DNA of 64,000 bases from Arthrobacter sp. SLBN-112 (lineage in GTDB: Bacteria > Actinomycetota > Actinomycetes > Actinomycetales > Micrococcaceae): NCBI RefSeq assembly GCF_006715225.1, contig NZ_VFMU01000001.1, positions 1,054,001 through 1,118,000 on the forward strand, in the 5' to 3' direction. The number at the start of each line of letters is the position of its first letter. Position 1 is the first letter of the stretch. This document shows positions 8,701 through 17,296 of this stretch, piece by piece. The notes beneath the pieces are model-generated. The model had not been told where the DNA came from. It saw nothing but the letters and a program-made list of their open reading frames with translations, and searched no databases. A program made the position numbers and the translations under genes.

Positions 8701-10689
8701 CTAGCCGGCTGCGGTGAGGAACTGCTTCAGCAGCGGCCCGGAGGTGGTGGCACCCAGGCCGCCCTCCTCCACGAAGACGGCCACGGCCAGGTCGCCGTGG
8801 ACCGCCACGATCCAGGCGTGGGTCTTTGGCGGATTCTCGTTGCCGAACTCGGCCGTTCCGGTCTTCGCCCCCACTGGCGCCCCGGGAACGCTGGACAGGA
8901 AGCCTGCGTGGCCCGACGTGACGACGGCACGCATCATGTCTGCCAGCGATGCCGCCTCCGCTGCCGTAATCGGTTTGTCAGAGGCCGTGGAGGGCGCCTC
9001 GGCCGTGGCGGTGGCGGATGGTGCGGCGGCGGGAGCAGTGGAGCCCGCCGTCGTTCCGGCAGCCGGCGCTCCGGCGTCGGCGTTGAGGACCAGTTGCGCG
9101 GAGACGGGGGCGCCCTTGGCCACCGAGCCTGCCATGATGGCCGCGGCCAGGGGGGAGAGCAGTACCTTGCCCTGGCCGATCATGGACGCTGCGTGTTCGG
9201 TGCCCTGGGCCTGCCCGGGAACGGAGCCGAGAAAGGCTTCCGCACCGAGTTTCGGTGCCTCGACCGCCACCCCCATGGATGTGGCGGCGGCTTCAAGCTG
9301 GCCCTGCGACACCGCGTCGCGCTGGGAAATGAAGGCCGTGTTGCAGGAGTGCGCAAAGGCGTCCCGCAGAGTCACTGCCCCCAGGGAGGTCTCCGGGTAC
9401 CCTTCGGAGTTCTTGAACGTCCGCCCGTCCACCGTGAGCGTGGGGGTGCACTGGACGGTGGAGTCCGGTGTCATCCCGTTGCGGAACATGGCCAGGGAAT
9501 CCACCATCTTGAAGATGGAACCCGGGGCGTACTGCCCCAGCATCGCCGTGTTGTAGCCGTTGCTGCCCGGCCCGGAAGCCGCTGCCAGAACGGCACCGGT
9601 GGAAGGCCGAAGGGCCACGATGGCTGACGCCGGCCCCACTCCCTCCAGGGTGCTCTCAGCCAGGGTCTGCAGCCGCGGATCAAGGGTGGTCTTCAGCGGG
9701 GTCCCCGGCTTGGGCTCCACCTGGAAGAGGACGCGGCGGGGGTCGGTGCCCGCGGATTGGATTTGTTCGCGCGTGAGGTCCGCACGCTGTGCCCGGATGA
9801 CCACGGCGTCCGATCCGCGAAGCTGTTCGTCGTATTGCTGCTGGAGCCCGCCAATGCCCGTGACATCGCCGGGAGCCAAGGCACCATCCGACGCCTCGAT
9901 CTGTTCGGCCGTGGCCTGCCCCACCGACCCGAGCACGGCACGGGCGAACGTCCTGCTCGGAGCCAGGGGGATCGATGCCGGGATGCCGCGGGCGCCCGGG
10001 ATGGCCCGGATCTGCTCATCGGAGATGGTCCGGCCTTCCTCACGGAGGGTGATGGCGGGAACAAAGGCCTGGGCACCGGCTGCCTTGACCTGCTGCACGT
10101 AGGCGGCAGGATCCACCCCTACAAGGGCAGCCAGTTTACCGGCGGAATCGGCGGGGTCCGTGGCGCCCAACTGGGGCTTATCGATGCCCACATTCACCAC
10201 GGGACGGTAGGTCACCAACGGGACGTCCCCGGCGCCAAGGATGTCGGCACGCTGGGGGGACTGGGATCCCTTGGTCACGATTTCACTGTCCCCGAGGCCG
10301 GGCGCCAGGAGGGCCGGATCCCAGACGGTGAGCCATTTGTCCCCGGACTTCTTGAAGTTTGCCGGGATGGTGTACTTCCACTCCGCGTCGCCGAACTTCC
10401 AGGCGTAGTTCAACGGTGCGGAGGCCTTGTCGCCGTCCAACGTCAGTCCGCCCGCCTGGACCTGGGGCTTTTGCGGATCCAGGGCCGCGAAAACCTGGTG
10501 CAGCTGGTCGTTGGCTGCGGCGGCCTCCTTGCCGTCAAAGGCCACCGACCCTACATCGAGGGCCGAGACTGCGCTGGCCAGCTGTTGTGCCGCGGCTTCG
10601 GCGCCGGATTTTCCGTCATCGCAGGCCACCAGCGAAGTTCCCATGATGAGCGCAGCTATGGCAAGCGAAAGTTTTGTTGATTTCCCCAT
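8701..10689 (-). CDS. Penicillin-binding transpeptidase with lipoprotein signal and MecA-N (NTF2-like) domain
   Basis: I start this at the ATG at 10689 (GGGGGAT about 7 bases upstream), giving 662 residues. The N-terminus is a lipoprotein signal with lipobox LVAC (Cys at residue 23), so the protein should be membrane-anchored by lipid rather than a transmembrane helix. An NTF2-like MecA-N region (about 30-140) and a PBP dimerisation region follow. The transpeptidase domain carries SIFK (Ser391-Lys394), SCN (448-450) and KTG (609-611). An Ala/Pro/Thr-rich insert at about 540-575 separates the last two motifs. It should cross-link peptidoglycan outside the membrane. MecA-N PBPs are often low-affinity, but reduced beta-lactam sensitivity is only inference. 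Confidence 0.9.
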   Translation of the reverse strand: MGKSTKLSLAIAALIMGTSLVACDDGKSGAEAAAQQLASAVSALDVGSVAFDGKEAAAANDQLHQVFAALDPQKPQVQAGGLTLDGDKASAPLNYAWKFGDAEWKYTIPANFKKSGDKWLTVWDPALLAPGLGDSEIVTKGSQSPQRADILGAGDVPLVTYRPVVNVGIDKPQLGATDPADSAGKLAALVGVDPAAYVQQVKAAGAQAFVPAITLREEGRTISDEQIRAIPGARGIPASIPLAPSRTFARAVLGSVGQATAEQIEASDGALAPGDVTGIGGLQQQYDEQLRGSDAVVIRAQRADLTREQIQSAGTDPRRVLFQVEPKPGTPLKTTLDPRLQTLAESTLEGVGPASAIVALRPSTGAVLAAASGPGSNGYNTAMLGQYAPGSIFKMVDSLAMFRNGMTPDSTVQCTPTLTVDGRTFKNSEGYPETSLGAVTLRDAFAHSCNTAFISQRDAVSQGQLEAAATSMGVAVEAPKLGAEAFLGSVPGQAQGTEHAASMIGQGKVLLSPLAAAIMAGSVAKGAPVSAQLVLNADAGAPAAGTTAGSTAPAAAPSATATAEAPSTASDKPITAAEAASLADMMRAVVTSGHAGFLSSVPGAPVGAKTGTAEFGNENPPKTHAWIVAVHGDLAVAVFVEEGGLGATTSGPLLKQFLTAAG

Positions 10690-10758
10690 CGCGCCATTAT
10701 CCCCCGGACCGGCTGCCAAGCACGCCACCGGCGTCTTCTGCCCTTGCCGCTTCGAAGC

Positions 10759-12198
10759 CTAGAGACCCAGGTCCGGCACCGGCAGTTTGAAGACATCCTT
10801 CAAGGCGTGCTTCGCCGCGTGCATCCCGGGCATGCCCGTTACCCCGGGACCCGGCGGTGTCGATGACGAACACAGGTAGACGCCCAGCAGCGGCGTCCGC
10901 CACGGGACCGGGGACAGTACCGGCTTCTGGACAAGGCCACGGACGTCCATGATGCCGGCGCTGAAATCGCCGCCAATGTAGTTCCGGTTGTACTCGGCCA
11001 ACTCCGCTGCGGTGATGGCGTGCGATTCCACCACCAGGTCGCGGAAGCCCGGGGCGAACCGTTCCAGCTGTGCCGCAACCTGGTTGGTCATGTCCTTTGT
11101 AGAGCCGGAGGGGACGTGGCAGTACGTCCAGAGCGTGTGCCGGCGTGCCGGCGCGCGGCCGGGGTCGAAGCGGGACGGTTGGGCCACCAGCACGTAGGGC
11201 CGTTCAGGGTGCCGTCCGGCACTGACCTCGTTCTCCGAGCGCGCCAGCTCAGCCCGCGTACCGCCCACGTGCACCGTGCCGGCGTCGGAAAGTCCACTGG
11301 CCTGCCACGGCACCGGCCCGGACAGGATGAAGTCAACCTTGCACGAGCCATTGCCGTAGCGGAAGCGTTCAAGGGCCCGCTGGTAGCGTCCGGGAAGTGA
11401 CGGCCCTGCCATGTCCAGCAAACCCCTTGGTGCCACGTCCAGCAAGGTGGCACGGGTGGCAGGAAGCTGCTCCAACCGGTCTATGGGGGTTCCGGTGTGG
11501 ATGACGCCCCCGTGGGCGCGGATGTCCTCTGCAAGTGCTGCCGCAATGGAAGCGGAACCGCCACGCGGGATGGGCCATCCGCCGGCGTGCCCCAGGGCGC
11601 CGAGCATCAGCCCGGCTCCCGAGGCTGCCAGGGACGGCAAATGGGAGACGGCGTGGGCGGCCACCCCACTCAGGAGGGCGGGCGCCAGCTCCTCCCGGAA
11701 CCGGAGGTTCCACAGCCCGGTCCCCTGTTCCAGGGTCCGCAGTCCGTAGACGCCGGCCACCAGGGGATTCCGGGGGATCCGGAGGAGCTGGTTTTGGGTG
11801 AAGTCCATGACGTCGTCAATATGGCGGACCAGCGGTTCCATGAGCCGCCGGTACGCAGGGCCGTCCTGACCCAGCCCCTCGACCGTCCGGTCCATCGATT
11901 TGTAGGCCAGGGCTGCCCGGCCGCCTTCCAGCGGTGAACCAAAGGACACGTCCGGGGTGATGAGGTCCACCCTTCGTGGCAGCTCGAATGCCCGGAAGAA
12001 CGGGGACGCCACGGCCATTGGATGCACTGCGGAGCAGACATCGTGGAAATGTCCGGGCTGCATCAACTCCGTAGTCCGCGTTCCGCCGCCAATCTTTGCT
12101 GCTGCCTCGAAGACCTCCACAGACAGCCCGGCCCGTGCCATGACCGCAGCTGCCGAGAGTCCGTTCGGGCCCGAGCCCACTACCGCTACGTCAGGCAC
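10759..12198 (-). CDS. FAD-dependent oxidoreductase of the phytoene desaturase-like family
   Basis: This is a 479-residue flavoprotein. The N-terminal dinucleotide fold VVGSGPNGLSAAAVMARAG, followed by VEVFEAAAKIGGG (about 5-43), binds FAD. The C-terminal ...TPPGPGVTGMPGMHAAKHAL matches the phytoene desaturase/CrtI-like NAD(P)/FAD oxidoreductase end motif. The substrate is unknown; isolated members of this family are common in actinobacteria and need not make carotenoids. The start is GTG and it overlaps the end of the upstream GT87-like gene by 8 bp, so the two genes are probably co-translated. Confidence 0.87.
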   Translation of the reverse strand: MPDVAVVGSGPNGLSAAAVMARAGLSVEVFEAAAKIGGGTRTTELMQPGHFHDVCSAVHPMAVASPFFRAFELPRRVDLITPDVSFGSPLEGGRAALAYKSMDRTVEGLGQDGPAYRRLMEPLVRHIDDVMDFTQNQLLRIPRNPLVAGVYGLRTLEQGTGLWNLRFREELAPALLSGVAAHAVSHLPSLAASGAGLMLGALGHAGGWPIPRGGSASIAAALAEDIRAHGGVIHTGTPIDRLEQLPATRATLLDVAPRGLLDMAGPSLPGRYQRALERFRYGNGSCKVDFILSGPVPWQASGLSDAGTVHVGGTRAELARSENEVSAGRHPERPYVLVAQPSRFDPGRAPARRHTLWTYCHVPSGSTKDMTNQVAAQLERFAPGFRDLVVESHAITAAELAEYNRNYIGGDFSAGIMDVRGLVQKPVLSPVPWRTPLLGVYLCSSSTPPGPGVTGMPGMHAAKHALKDVFKLPVPDLGL

Positions 12199-13636
12199 GG
12201 GCCCCCTCCTTCGAAGGCCGCAGTGGCTTCAGCCGGATCCGGTCCGGTGCGTTGGCGAACGGCCCCCCGTGCGGATCGTCGAGGTGGTGCCGGCGGATGG
12301 GATCGTAGGCGGGGTCGTAGATGTCCCACACGACGCGTGCCATCAGGTAGGCCACCGCGGCCATGTGCGCGGCGACAGCCAGGACGTAGTAGGGCATGTC
12401 CAGGTTGTGCTGGGAGGAACCTGCACTGGTCACCTGTCCAAGGTACATCCAGATCGCAGCCCAATGCAGGGCTTCGATGCCCTGCCAGACCAGGAAGTCG
12501 CGCCACCGTGGCCTGGCCAGGGCCAGCAGCGGGATGAGCCACACCACGTATTGGGGCGAATAGACCTTGCTGGTGAGGATGAAGGCCGCGACGATCAGGA
12601 ACACCAGCTGCGCCAGGCGGGGGCGGCGGGGAGCGGTCAGGGCAACAGCGGCGATGCCTGCGCAGGCCACCGCAAAGAACCCGGCGGACAGGATGCTGAC
12701 CGGGCCGTCTCCAAGCCCGGACCAGCCCAGCCTGTCCGCCACCAGGTTGTAGGCGAACCAGGCTGAACTGTAACCGGCGCCCCGGTCTGCGCTGTACTGG
12801 AAGAAATAGGCCCACCCGGCAGGGTTGGCGGCGGCAAAGGGGAGATTGACCAGAACCCACGTTGCGGCTGCGCTGCCCCCGGTCACCAGCAGCGGGCGCC
12901 ACCGTCCCGTGCGCACGGCCAGCAGCAGGATGGCCCCCAGCACCAGGAGCGGATACAGCTTGGTGGCGGTTGCGAGGCCGATCATGACCCCGGCGGGGAC
13001 AAGCCGCTGCCGGGCGAAAAAGTACATTCCCAGTGCCAGCAGGCACGCAGCCCACAGGTCCCAGTTGATGGTTCCGGCCAGGACGATCCCCGGGGCCACA
13101 GCTACCATGGCGGCATCCCAGGGCCTGCGGCCGGGCATGCGGGCAATCACCAGCACGGTGGCCATGGCCACCGCCGCGAGCAGCACGGCGTTGATGTCGA
13201 AGTAGGCCAGGGCCCGGGCACTGGCCTCGCCGCCGGGCACCAGCCAGGCCGTCACCCCCGCGATCAAGCCGAGGAGCACCGGGTATTCGAACTGGCTGCC
13301 TCTGCCCAGGATGGGAAAGACTCCCGCCGCCATACCGCGGTTCCGGAACAGTTCGGGGAAATCCGAGTAACAGGTGGCATAGAACTGCGTGGGCGTTTCC
13401 CAGCCGTTGACCCTGCAATACCCTTTCAGCAGGATCCCCGCCAGGGCTGCCAGCGCCGTGAGGACAATGAGCACCCGTTCCACCGAGTAGATGCCGGGGG
13501 AGACCACGCCCGGATCTGACCTCGTCCCCAGCGGCCCGCCGATCACCTCGGTGAATTTCTGCAGCAGTGCATCACTGCGGCTGGGCACCACGATTCGGGG
13601 CCGTCGTTTACCGTCCGGCGCCTGGGTCTCGTGCAT
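12191..13636 (-). CDS. GT87/DUF2029-like polytopic membrane glycosyltransferase
   Basis: This 481-residue protein has about ten hydrophobic helices. Its charged N-terminus ends at SPGIYSVERVLIVLTALAAL. The loop CYSDFPELFRNRGMA and the downstream GLATATKLYPLLVLGA (the A-x-K-x-YPL element) are typical of the GT87 / DUF2029 integral-membrane polyprenyl-phosphate mannosyltransferase group. It probably transfers a sugar from a polyprenyl-phosphate donor outside the membrane; donor and acceptor are unknown. It precedes, and overlaps by 8 bp, the FAD oxidoreductase gene. The C-terminal tail is cytoplasmic, basic and ends with KPLRPSKEGARA. Confidence 0.8.
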   Translation of the reverse strand: MHETQAPDGKRRPRIVVPSRSDALLQKFTEVIGGPLGTRSDPGVVSPGIYSVERVLIVLTALAALAGILLKGYCRVNGWETPTQFYATCYSDFPELFRNRGMAAGVFPILGRGSQFEYPVLLGLIAGVTAWLVPGGEASARALAYFDINAVLLAAVAMATVLVIARMPGRRPWDAAMVAVAPGIVLAGTINWDLWAACLLALGMYFFARQRLVPAGVMIGLATATKLYPLLVLGAILLLAVRTGRWRPLLVTGGSAAATWVLVNLPFAAANPAGWAYFFQYSADRGAGYSSAWFAYNLVADRLGWSGLGDGPVSILSAGFFAVACAGIAAVALTAPRRPRLAQLVFLIVAAFILTSKVYSPQYVVWLIPLLALARPRWRDFLVWQGIEALHWAAIWMYLGQVTSAGSSQHNLDMPYYVLAVAAHMAAVAYLMARVVWDIYDPAYDPIRRHHLDDPHGGPFANAPDRIRLKPLRPSKEGARA

Positions 13637-13652
13637 GGCATCGAGCTTACAG

Positions 13653-13681
13653 CCGGCCCCGTCCCGCGGGATCGGGGCCGG
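13653..13681 (-). terminator. GC-rich hairpin downstream of the 42-residue ORF
   Basis: CCGGCCCCG (13653-13661) pairs with CGGGGCCGG (13673-13681), and the loop itself contains CCCGCGGG. It starts 4 bp after the small ORF's stop on the minus strand. No T tract follows, so it may be a weak terminator or an mRNA end-stabilising structure. Confidence 0.5.
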
Positions 13682-13684
13682 CCG

Positions 13685-13813
13685 TCAGCGCAGGCCGCCC
13701 ATCTGCTGGTGCATGAGCACGAAAACGTCATTCCTGTACTGCTCCAGCAGGGCAGTGTTCAGGGAACTGCGGTGCTGCAGGGGGCGGGACAGGAGCCCCA
13801 TGATCATTTGCAT
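13685..13813 (-). CDS. Small ORF (42 residues), strong ribosome binding site
   Basis: The ATG at 13813 is preceded by AAGGAGGTGG about 10 bases upstream, one of the best Shine-Dalgarno matches in the window. The frame encodes 42 residues beginning MQMIMGLLSRPLQH and ending HQQMGGLR. It has an amphipathic start, several Met and Gln residues, no cysteines and no clear transmembrane helix. A longer frame opens at 13912 but would place the ribosome site inside the gene. I do not recognise the family. A GC-rich hairpin follows the stop. It sits between the small ORF at 14309 and the GT87-like gene, all on the minus strand. Confidence 0.55.
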   Translation of the reverse strand: MQMIMGLLSRPLQHRSSLNTALLEQYRNDVFVLMHQQMGGLR

Positions 13814-14174
13814 CAAGGGAGCCACCTCCTTTCTCCGGAAATAGGGCACAAAAGTGCATGGCGAATTAGCGCCAGATTTCTGCGTGCAAAAGCGGCGCGA
13901 ATTAAGGCGCAAAAAATCAATTGGAGGGGATTAGCGGGAAGTGCGTCCAAAGAGCACAATTACGGTGCCGATCACCGGGGAGACAAGGGCGAACCGTTGC
14001 CAAGCCCGGGACAGAGTTCTACGGACGCGGGATTATGCGGCCGCGAGGCGGGTGCCGGGGCAGCAGCAGTTCCGGAAAGCCAGCCGGAAACTCAGCGGGG
14101 AAGCCCGGCGGTCCTGCCAGGAAGCATTGCCGGCCTGGGCCGCGCGGAGCGGGTGTCCGGGAAGCCGGCGCCTG
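13814..14174. other. Gap between two small ORFs
   Basis: About 360 bp with no ORF I can support. It is A+T-richer near 13850-13930, where related segments GCGAATTAGCGC and GCGCGAATTAAGGCGC occur on the plus strand. It probably contains the promoter of the 42-residue ORF. Confidence 0.4.
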
Positions 14175-14309
14175 TTAGCGGCGCCGCAGCAGGCCCGGGA
14201 GGGCCGCCGTCCGGCGGTAACCGGAGTTGACCGAAGCCACGCATGCGTGATCAGCAAAGGCCGGGAATGCATTGATGGGGGCATTCCATTCGCCAGTCAA
14301 AGTCATCAT
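14175..14309 (-). CDS. Small ORF (44 residues), strong ribosome binding site
   Basis: The ATG at 14309 lies 6 bases after AAAAGGAGGTT. The 44-residue product begins MMTLTGEWNAPINAF and ends with the basic GLLRRR. There is one cysteine, no signal peptide and no transmembrane helix. I do not recognise it. Its start region closely parallels that of the neighbouring 42-residue ORF (near-perfect Shine-Dalgarno, paired start-proximal Met codons), so the two may be related in origin or regulation. It could be a leader peptide, an antimicrobial-type peptide or a spurious frame; only the ribosome site argues for it. Confidence 0.45.
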   Translation of the reverse strand: MMTLTGEWNAPINAFPAFADHACVASVNSGYRRTAALPGLLRRR

Positions 14310-14464
14310 TATCCCAACCTCCTTTTCTGCTGCGCGCTGCATGGGGTGCAATGCGGTCCATGACCCTGGCAGATGGCCGTGGGGTCAGGAATAAAGGTAC
14401 CCCAGGATTGTAAGGAATACCAGCAATTCGCGGGAAAAGGAGGAAACTTTTTGAATATGGGGGA

Positions 14465-15049
14465 TTAGAGGCCCCAGCGGACAATAGCGGGAGTCTTTTT
14501 ATCCCAGCCAAGCGTGCAGACTTTCGCCGTGCCAAGAATAAAATGCCGGCCTTCCGTGGGCGGCAATTCCAGCCAGCGCGCCGTGAGGATACGGGAGAAG
14601 TGTCCGTGCGCCACGATCAGCACGTTGTCCATCCCGGATTCCAGGATCCGCCCGATGATCTTGTCCGCCCTCGCGGCCACCTCGTCAAGCGTCTCCCCGT
14701 TGGGCACGCCATGCGTCCAGATCAGGTAGTCGGGATTGTCCTTGCGGATCAGGTCCGAACTGATCCCCTCGTAGTCCCCGTAGTTCCATTCGACGGCGAG
14801 CGGTTCATGCCGGGCATCGGGGAAGCCGGCGAGTTCGGCTGTCCGCCGTGCCCGCCGGAGCGGTGAGGTGAGCACCAGGTCGAAGTCGACGCCGTCCAGC
14901 ACTTTGCGGGCCTCCACGGCCTGCTGCTCGCCTTCCACCGTCAGGGGGAGGTCCGTAAGGCCCGTGTACTGCCCGCTCTTGGACCATTCGGTTTCGCCGT
15001 GGCGGAGGATCCATAGCTGGGGGCGCGGGGCGAAGGCGGGGTTGGTCAC
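14465..15049 (-). CDS. Histidine phosphatase family protein (phosphoglycerate mutase-like)
   Basis: This 194-residue protein has the catalytic LRHGETEW near the N-terminus (Arg16-His17), then GQYTGLTDLPLT and a second active-site histidine in VLIVAHGHFSRI. It belongs to the acid-phosphatase / phosphoglycerate-mutase-like branch; the substrate is unknown and it is not a clear glycolytic mutase. The start is GTG, overlapping the TGA of the CCA-adding enzyme gene as GTGA, so the two are probably co-translated. The stop lies close to a short A/T-rich stretch. Confidence 0.88.
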   Translation of the reverse strand: MTNPAFAPRPQLWILRHGETEWSKSGQYTGLTDLPLTVEGEQQAVEARKVLDGVDFDLVLTSPLRRARRTAELAGFPDARHEPLAVEWNYGDYEGISSDLIRKDNPDYLIWTHGVPNGETLDEVAARADKIIGRILESGMDNVLIVAHGHFSRILTARWLELPPTEGRHFILGTAKVCTLGWDKKTPAIVRWGL

Positions 15050-16554
15050 TTGGACTCCTCAACGGGGGAAGGTTCGACGACGGCGGGAGGGGCTTCGGGG
15101 CCGGGTGCGGCAGGTGCGGATTCAGGCTGTTGGGCCCACCAGCGGAGGAGGCGCGCCTCAGCTTCTTCGGTGGGCAGTGGCCCGTGCTCCATCCGTTCAT
15201 TCAGGAGGAACTTGTAGGCACGGCCCACCACCGGCCCCGGTTTGATGTCCAGCAGCGCCATGATCCGGGCTCCGTCCAGGTCCGGGCGCACCGCATCCAG
15301 GGACTCCTGTTCGCGGAGGGCTGCGATCCTGGCCTCGAGGTCGTCATAGGCGAAGGCCAGCCGCTCGGCCTTGCGCTGGTTCCGCGTGGTGACGTCGGAG
15401 CGGGTCAGGCGGTGCAGCCGCTCCAGCAGGGGACCGGCGTCGGTCACATACCGGCGGACGGCGGAATCGCTCCAGCCCGCATCGCCGTAGCCGTAGAAGC
15501 GCATATGGAGCTCCACCAGCCGTGCAACGGCCTTGATGGTGTCATTGTCGAACCGCAGCGCCTTCATCCTCTTGCTGGTGAGCTTGGCACCCACCATGTC
15601 GTGGTGGCGAAAGCTCACCGCGCCGCCCGGTTCGAAACGGCGCGTCGCCGGCTTTCCGACGTCGTGCATCAATGCTCCGAAACGCAGCACGAAGTCCGGG
15701 GCGGGCACGGGCCCCTCCGCGTCGGTTTCAAGCTCTGCTGCCTGTTCCAGGACCTGGAGCGAGTGCTGGTAGACGTCCTTGTGCCGGTGGTGCTCGTCGG
15801 ATTCGAGCCGGAGGGCGGAGACCTCGGGCAGCACATGCTCGGCCAGCCCGGTGTCCACCAGCAGGTCAATCCCCACGCGTGGCCGGGCCCCGCAGATCAG
15901 CTTGACCAGTTCGTCCCGCACGCGTTCGGCGGAAATGATCCTGATCCGGTCCGCCATGCCCGTCATGGCCTCCCGGACGTCGTCGGAGACCGAGACTCCC
16001 AGCTGCGCGGCGAACCGGGCGGCCCGCATCATCCGGAGCGGGTCATCGGAGAAGGACGCCTCCGGAGCGCCGGGCGTGGCCAGCACGGAGGCGTGGAGGT
16101 CCCGGACGCCGCCGAAAGGATCCACCAGCTCCATGGAGGGCAGCTTCAATGCCATGGCGTTAATAGTGAAGTCCCGCCGCAGCAGGTCGTCGGTCAGGGA
16201 GGAACCGAACGCCACCACCGGTTTACGGGAGTCGGGATCGTAGGCCTCTGCCCGGTAGGTGGTGATCTCGATCTGGAAGCCGGCCTTGCGCATGCCGATG
16301 GTGCCGAACGCCCGGCCGATCTCCCAGAAGTTGTCCGCCCACTTCTTGATCAGCGCCACAGTCTGGTCCGGGGTGGCGTCAGTGGTGAAGTCCAGGTCGG
16401 GGGAGGTCCGGCCAAGGAACAAATCACGCACCGGGCCGCCCACCAGGGACAACTCGTGGCCGGCGTCCACGAAGCGCTGCCCGAGCTCCAGGACCACCGG
16501 GTCCACCTTGAAGTCGACAGTGTGGGAATCAATCTTGTGATGTGCGTGCGACAT
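15046..16554 (-). CDS. cca: CCA tRNA nucleotidyltransferase
   Basis: This is a 502-residue class II polymerase-beta-like nucleotidyltransferase. GG (39-40) with Arg43 and the metal-binding D53-x-D55 (SPDLDF) form the catalytic head. RRDFTIN (126-132) and DDPLRMMRAARF (170-181) are the family's nucleotide-recognition and RNA-binding motifs. A C-terminal HD domain (ALMHDVGKP, His297-Asp298) is present, as in many bacterial enzymes. It adds or repairs the 3' CCA of tRNAs; tRNA-Ile and tRNA-Leu in this window lack an encoded CCA and so need it. The extreme C-terminus is Pro/Glu-rich. It is divergent from the NUDIX gene, sharing the 160-bp gap. Confidence 0.93.
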   Translation of the reverse strand: MSHAHHKIDSHTVDFKVDPVVLELGQRFVDAGHELSLVGGPVRDLFLGRTSPDLDFTTDATPDQTVALIKKWADNFWEIGRAFGTIGMRKAGFQIEITTYRAEAYDPDSRKPVVAFGSSLTDDLLRRDFTINAMALKLPSMELVDPFGGVRDLHASVLATPGAPEASFSDDPLRMMRAARFAAQLGVSVSDDVREAMTGMADRIRIISAERVRDELVKLICGARPRVGIDLLVDTGLAEHVLPEVSALRLESDEHHRHKDVYQHSLQVLEQAAELETDAEGPVPAPDFVLRFGALMHDVGKPATRRFEPGGAVSFRHHDMVGAKLTSKRMKALRFDNDTIKAVARLVELHMRFYGYGDAGWSDSAVRRYVTDAGPLLERLHRLTRSDVTTRNQRKAERLAFAYDDLEARIAALREQESLDAVRPDLDGARIMALLDIKPGPVVGRAYKFLLNERMEHGPLPTEEAEARLLRWWAQQPESAPAAPGPEAPPAVVEPSPVEESK

Positions 16555-16714
16555 AGTTCCTTAAGCTTGGCAGAAACCAGCGCCACGGCAGTCCAAAAAA
16601 GCGTCACGATCCGCGCGGATTGAGGTTCCCTGCCGGAAAGTCCGTCATATCCCGTCCATGTTGGTGTCATGTTCCGGTCATCACGGGAGGGCAACAGTCG
16701 TTAGAGTGGACTCC

Positions 16715-17263
16715 ATGGCCCATCCAGTACCGAGCGCTCCCGGCAGGAGGACGAACGCACCATTGCCGTCGGCAATCGGGGCGCACGTTGCCCCTGCCCA
16801 GCAATCGGCACCGGCGTCCCTGCCCACGGTGGAGGAAGTCTCCGCCGGCGGCGTCGTGGTGGATACGTCCGACGCCGAATTGAGGGTTGCGATCATCGCC
16901 CGCCTTAACAGGGGTGGACGCCTGGAGTGGTGCCTGCCCAAGGGGCATCCGGAGGGCAAGGAAAACAACGAAGAGGCCGCGGTCCGGGAAATTGCCGAGG
17001 AAACCGGCATCGAGGGCACCATCCTGGCGCCGCTTGGCAGCATCGACTACTGGTTCACCGTGAGCGGCCACCGGGTCCACAAGACCGTGCACCATTACCT
17101 CCTGCGTGCCACCGGCGGCGAACTCACCATCGAGAACGATCCCGACCAGGAAGCCGTGGATGTGGCTTGGGTGCCCATCCAGGAACTCGCCCGGAAGCTG
17201 TCGTTCCCCAACGAACGCCGCATCGCCGACCTCGCCCGTGAGGTCCTGCCCGGACACCTCTAA
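16715..17263 (+). CDS. NUDIX hydrolase
   Basis: The ATG at 16715 (MAHPVPSAPGRR...) gives 182 residues; the frame is open further upstream but the extra residues look non-coding. The Nudix box GHPEGKENNEEAAVREIAEETGI fits G-x5-E-x7-R-E-x2-E-E-x-G and marks the pyrophosphohydrolase site. The N-terminal 45 residues are Pro/Ala-rich and probably disordered. Its place between the CCA-adding enzyme and murJ is the usual actinobacterial context (MutT4-like position). The substrate is not known. Confidence 0.87.
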   Translation: MAHPVPSAPGRRTNAPLPSAIGAHVAPAQQSAPASLPTVEEVSAGGVVVDTSDAELRVAIIARLNRGGRLEWCLPKGHPEGKENNEEAAVREIAEETGIEGTILAPLGSIDYWFTVSGHRVHKTVHHYLLRATGGELTIENDPDQEAVDVAWVPIQELARKLSFPNERRIADLAREVLPGHL

Positions 17264-17296
17264 GCCCGGACGCCGCCGTCGCCATTGCGGTGTTAA

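Noticed and set aside
14441..14468. AAAAGGAGGAAA on the plus strand followed by an ATG
   Set aside because: The frame stops after three codons and overlaps the end of the minus-strand phosphatase gene.
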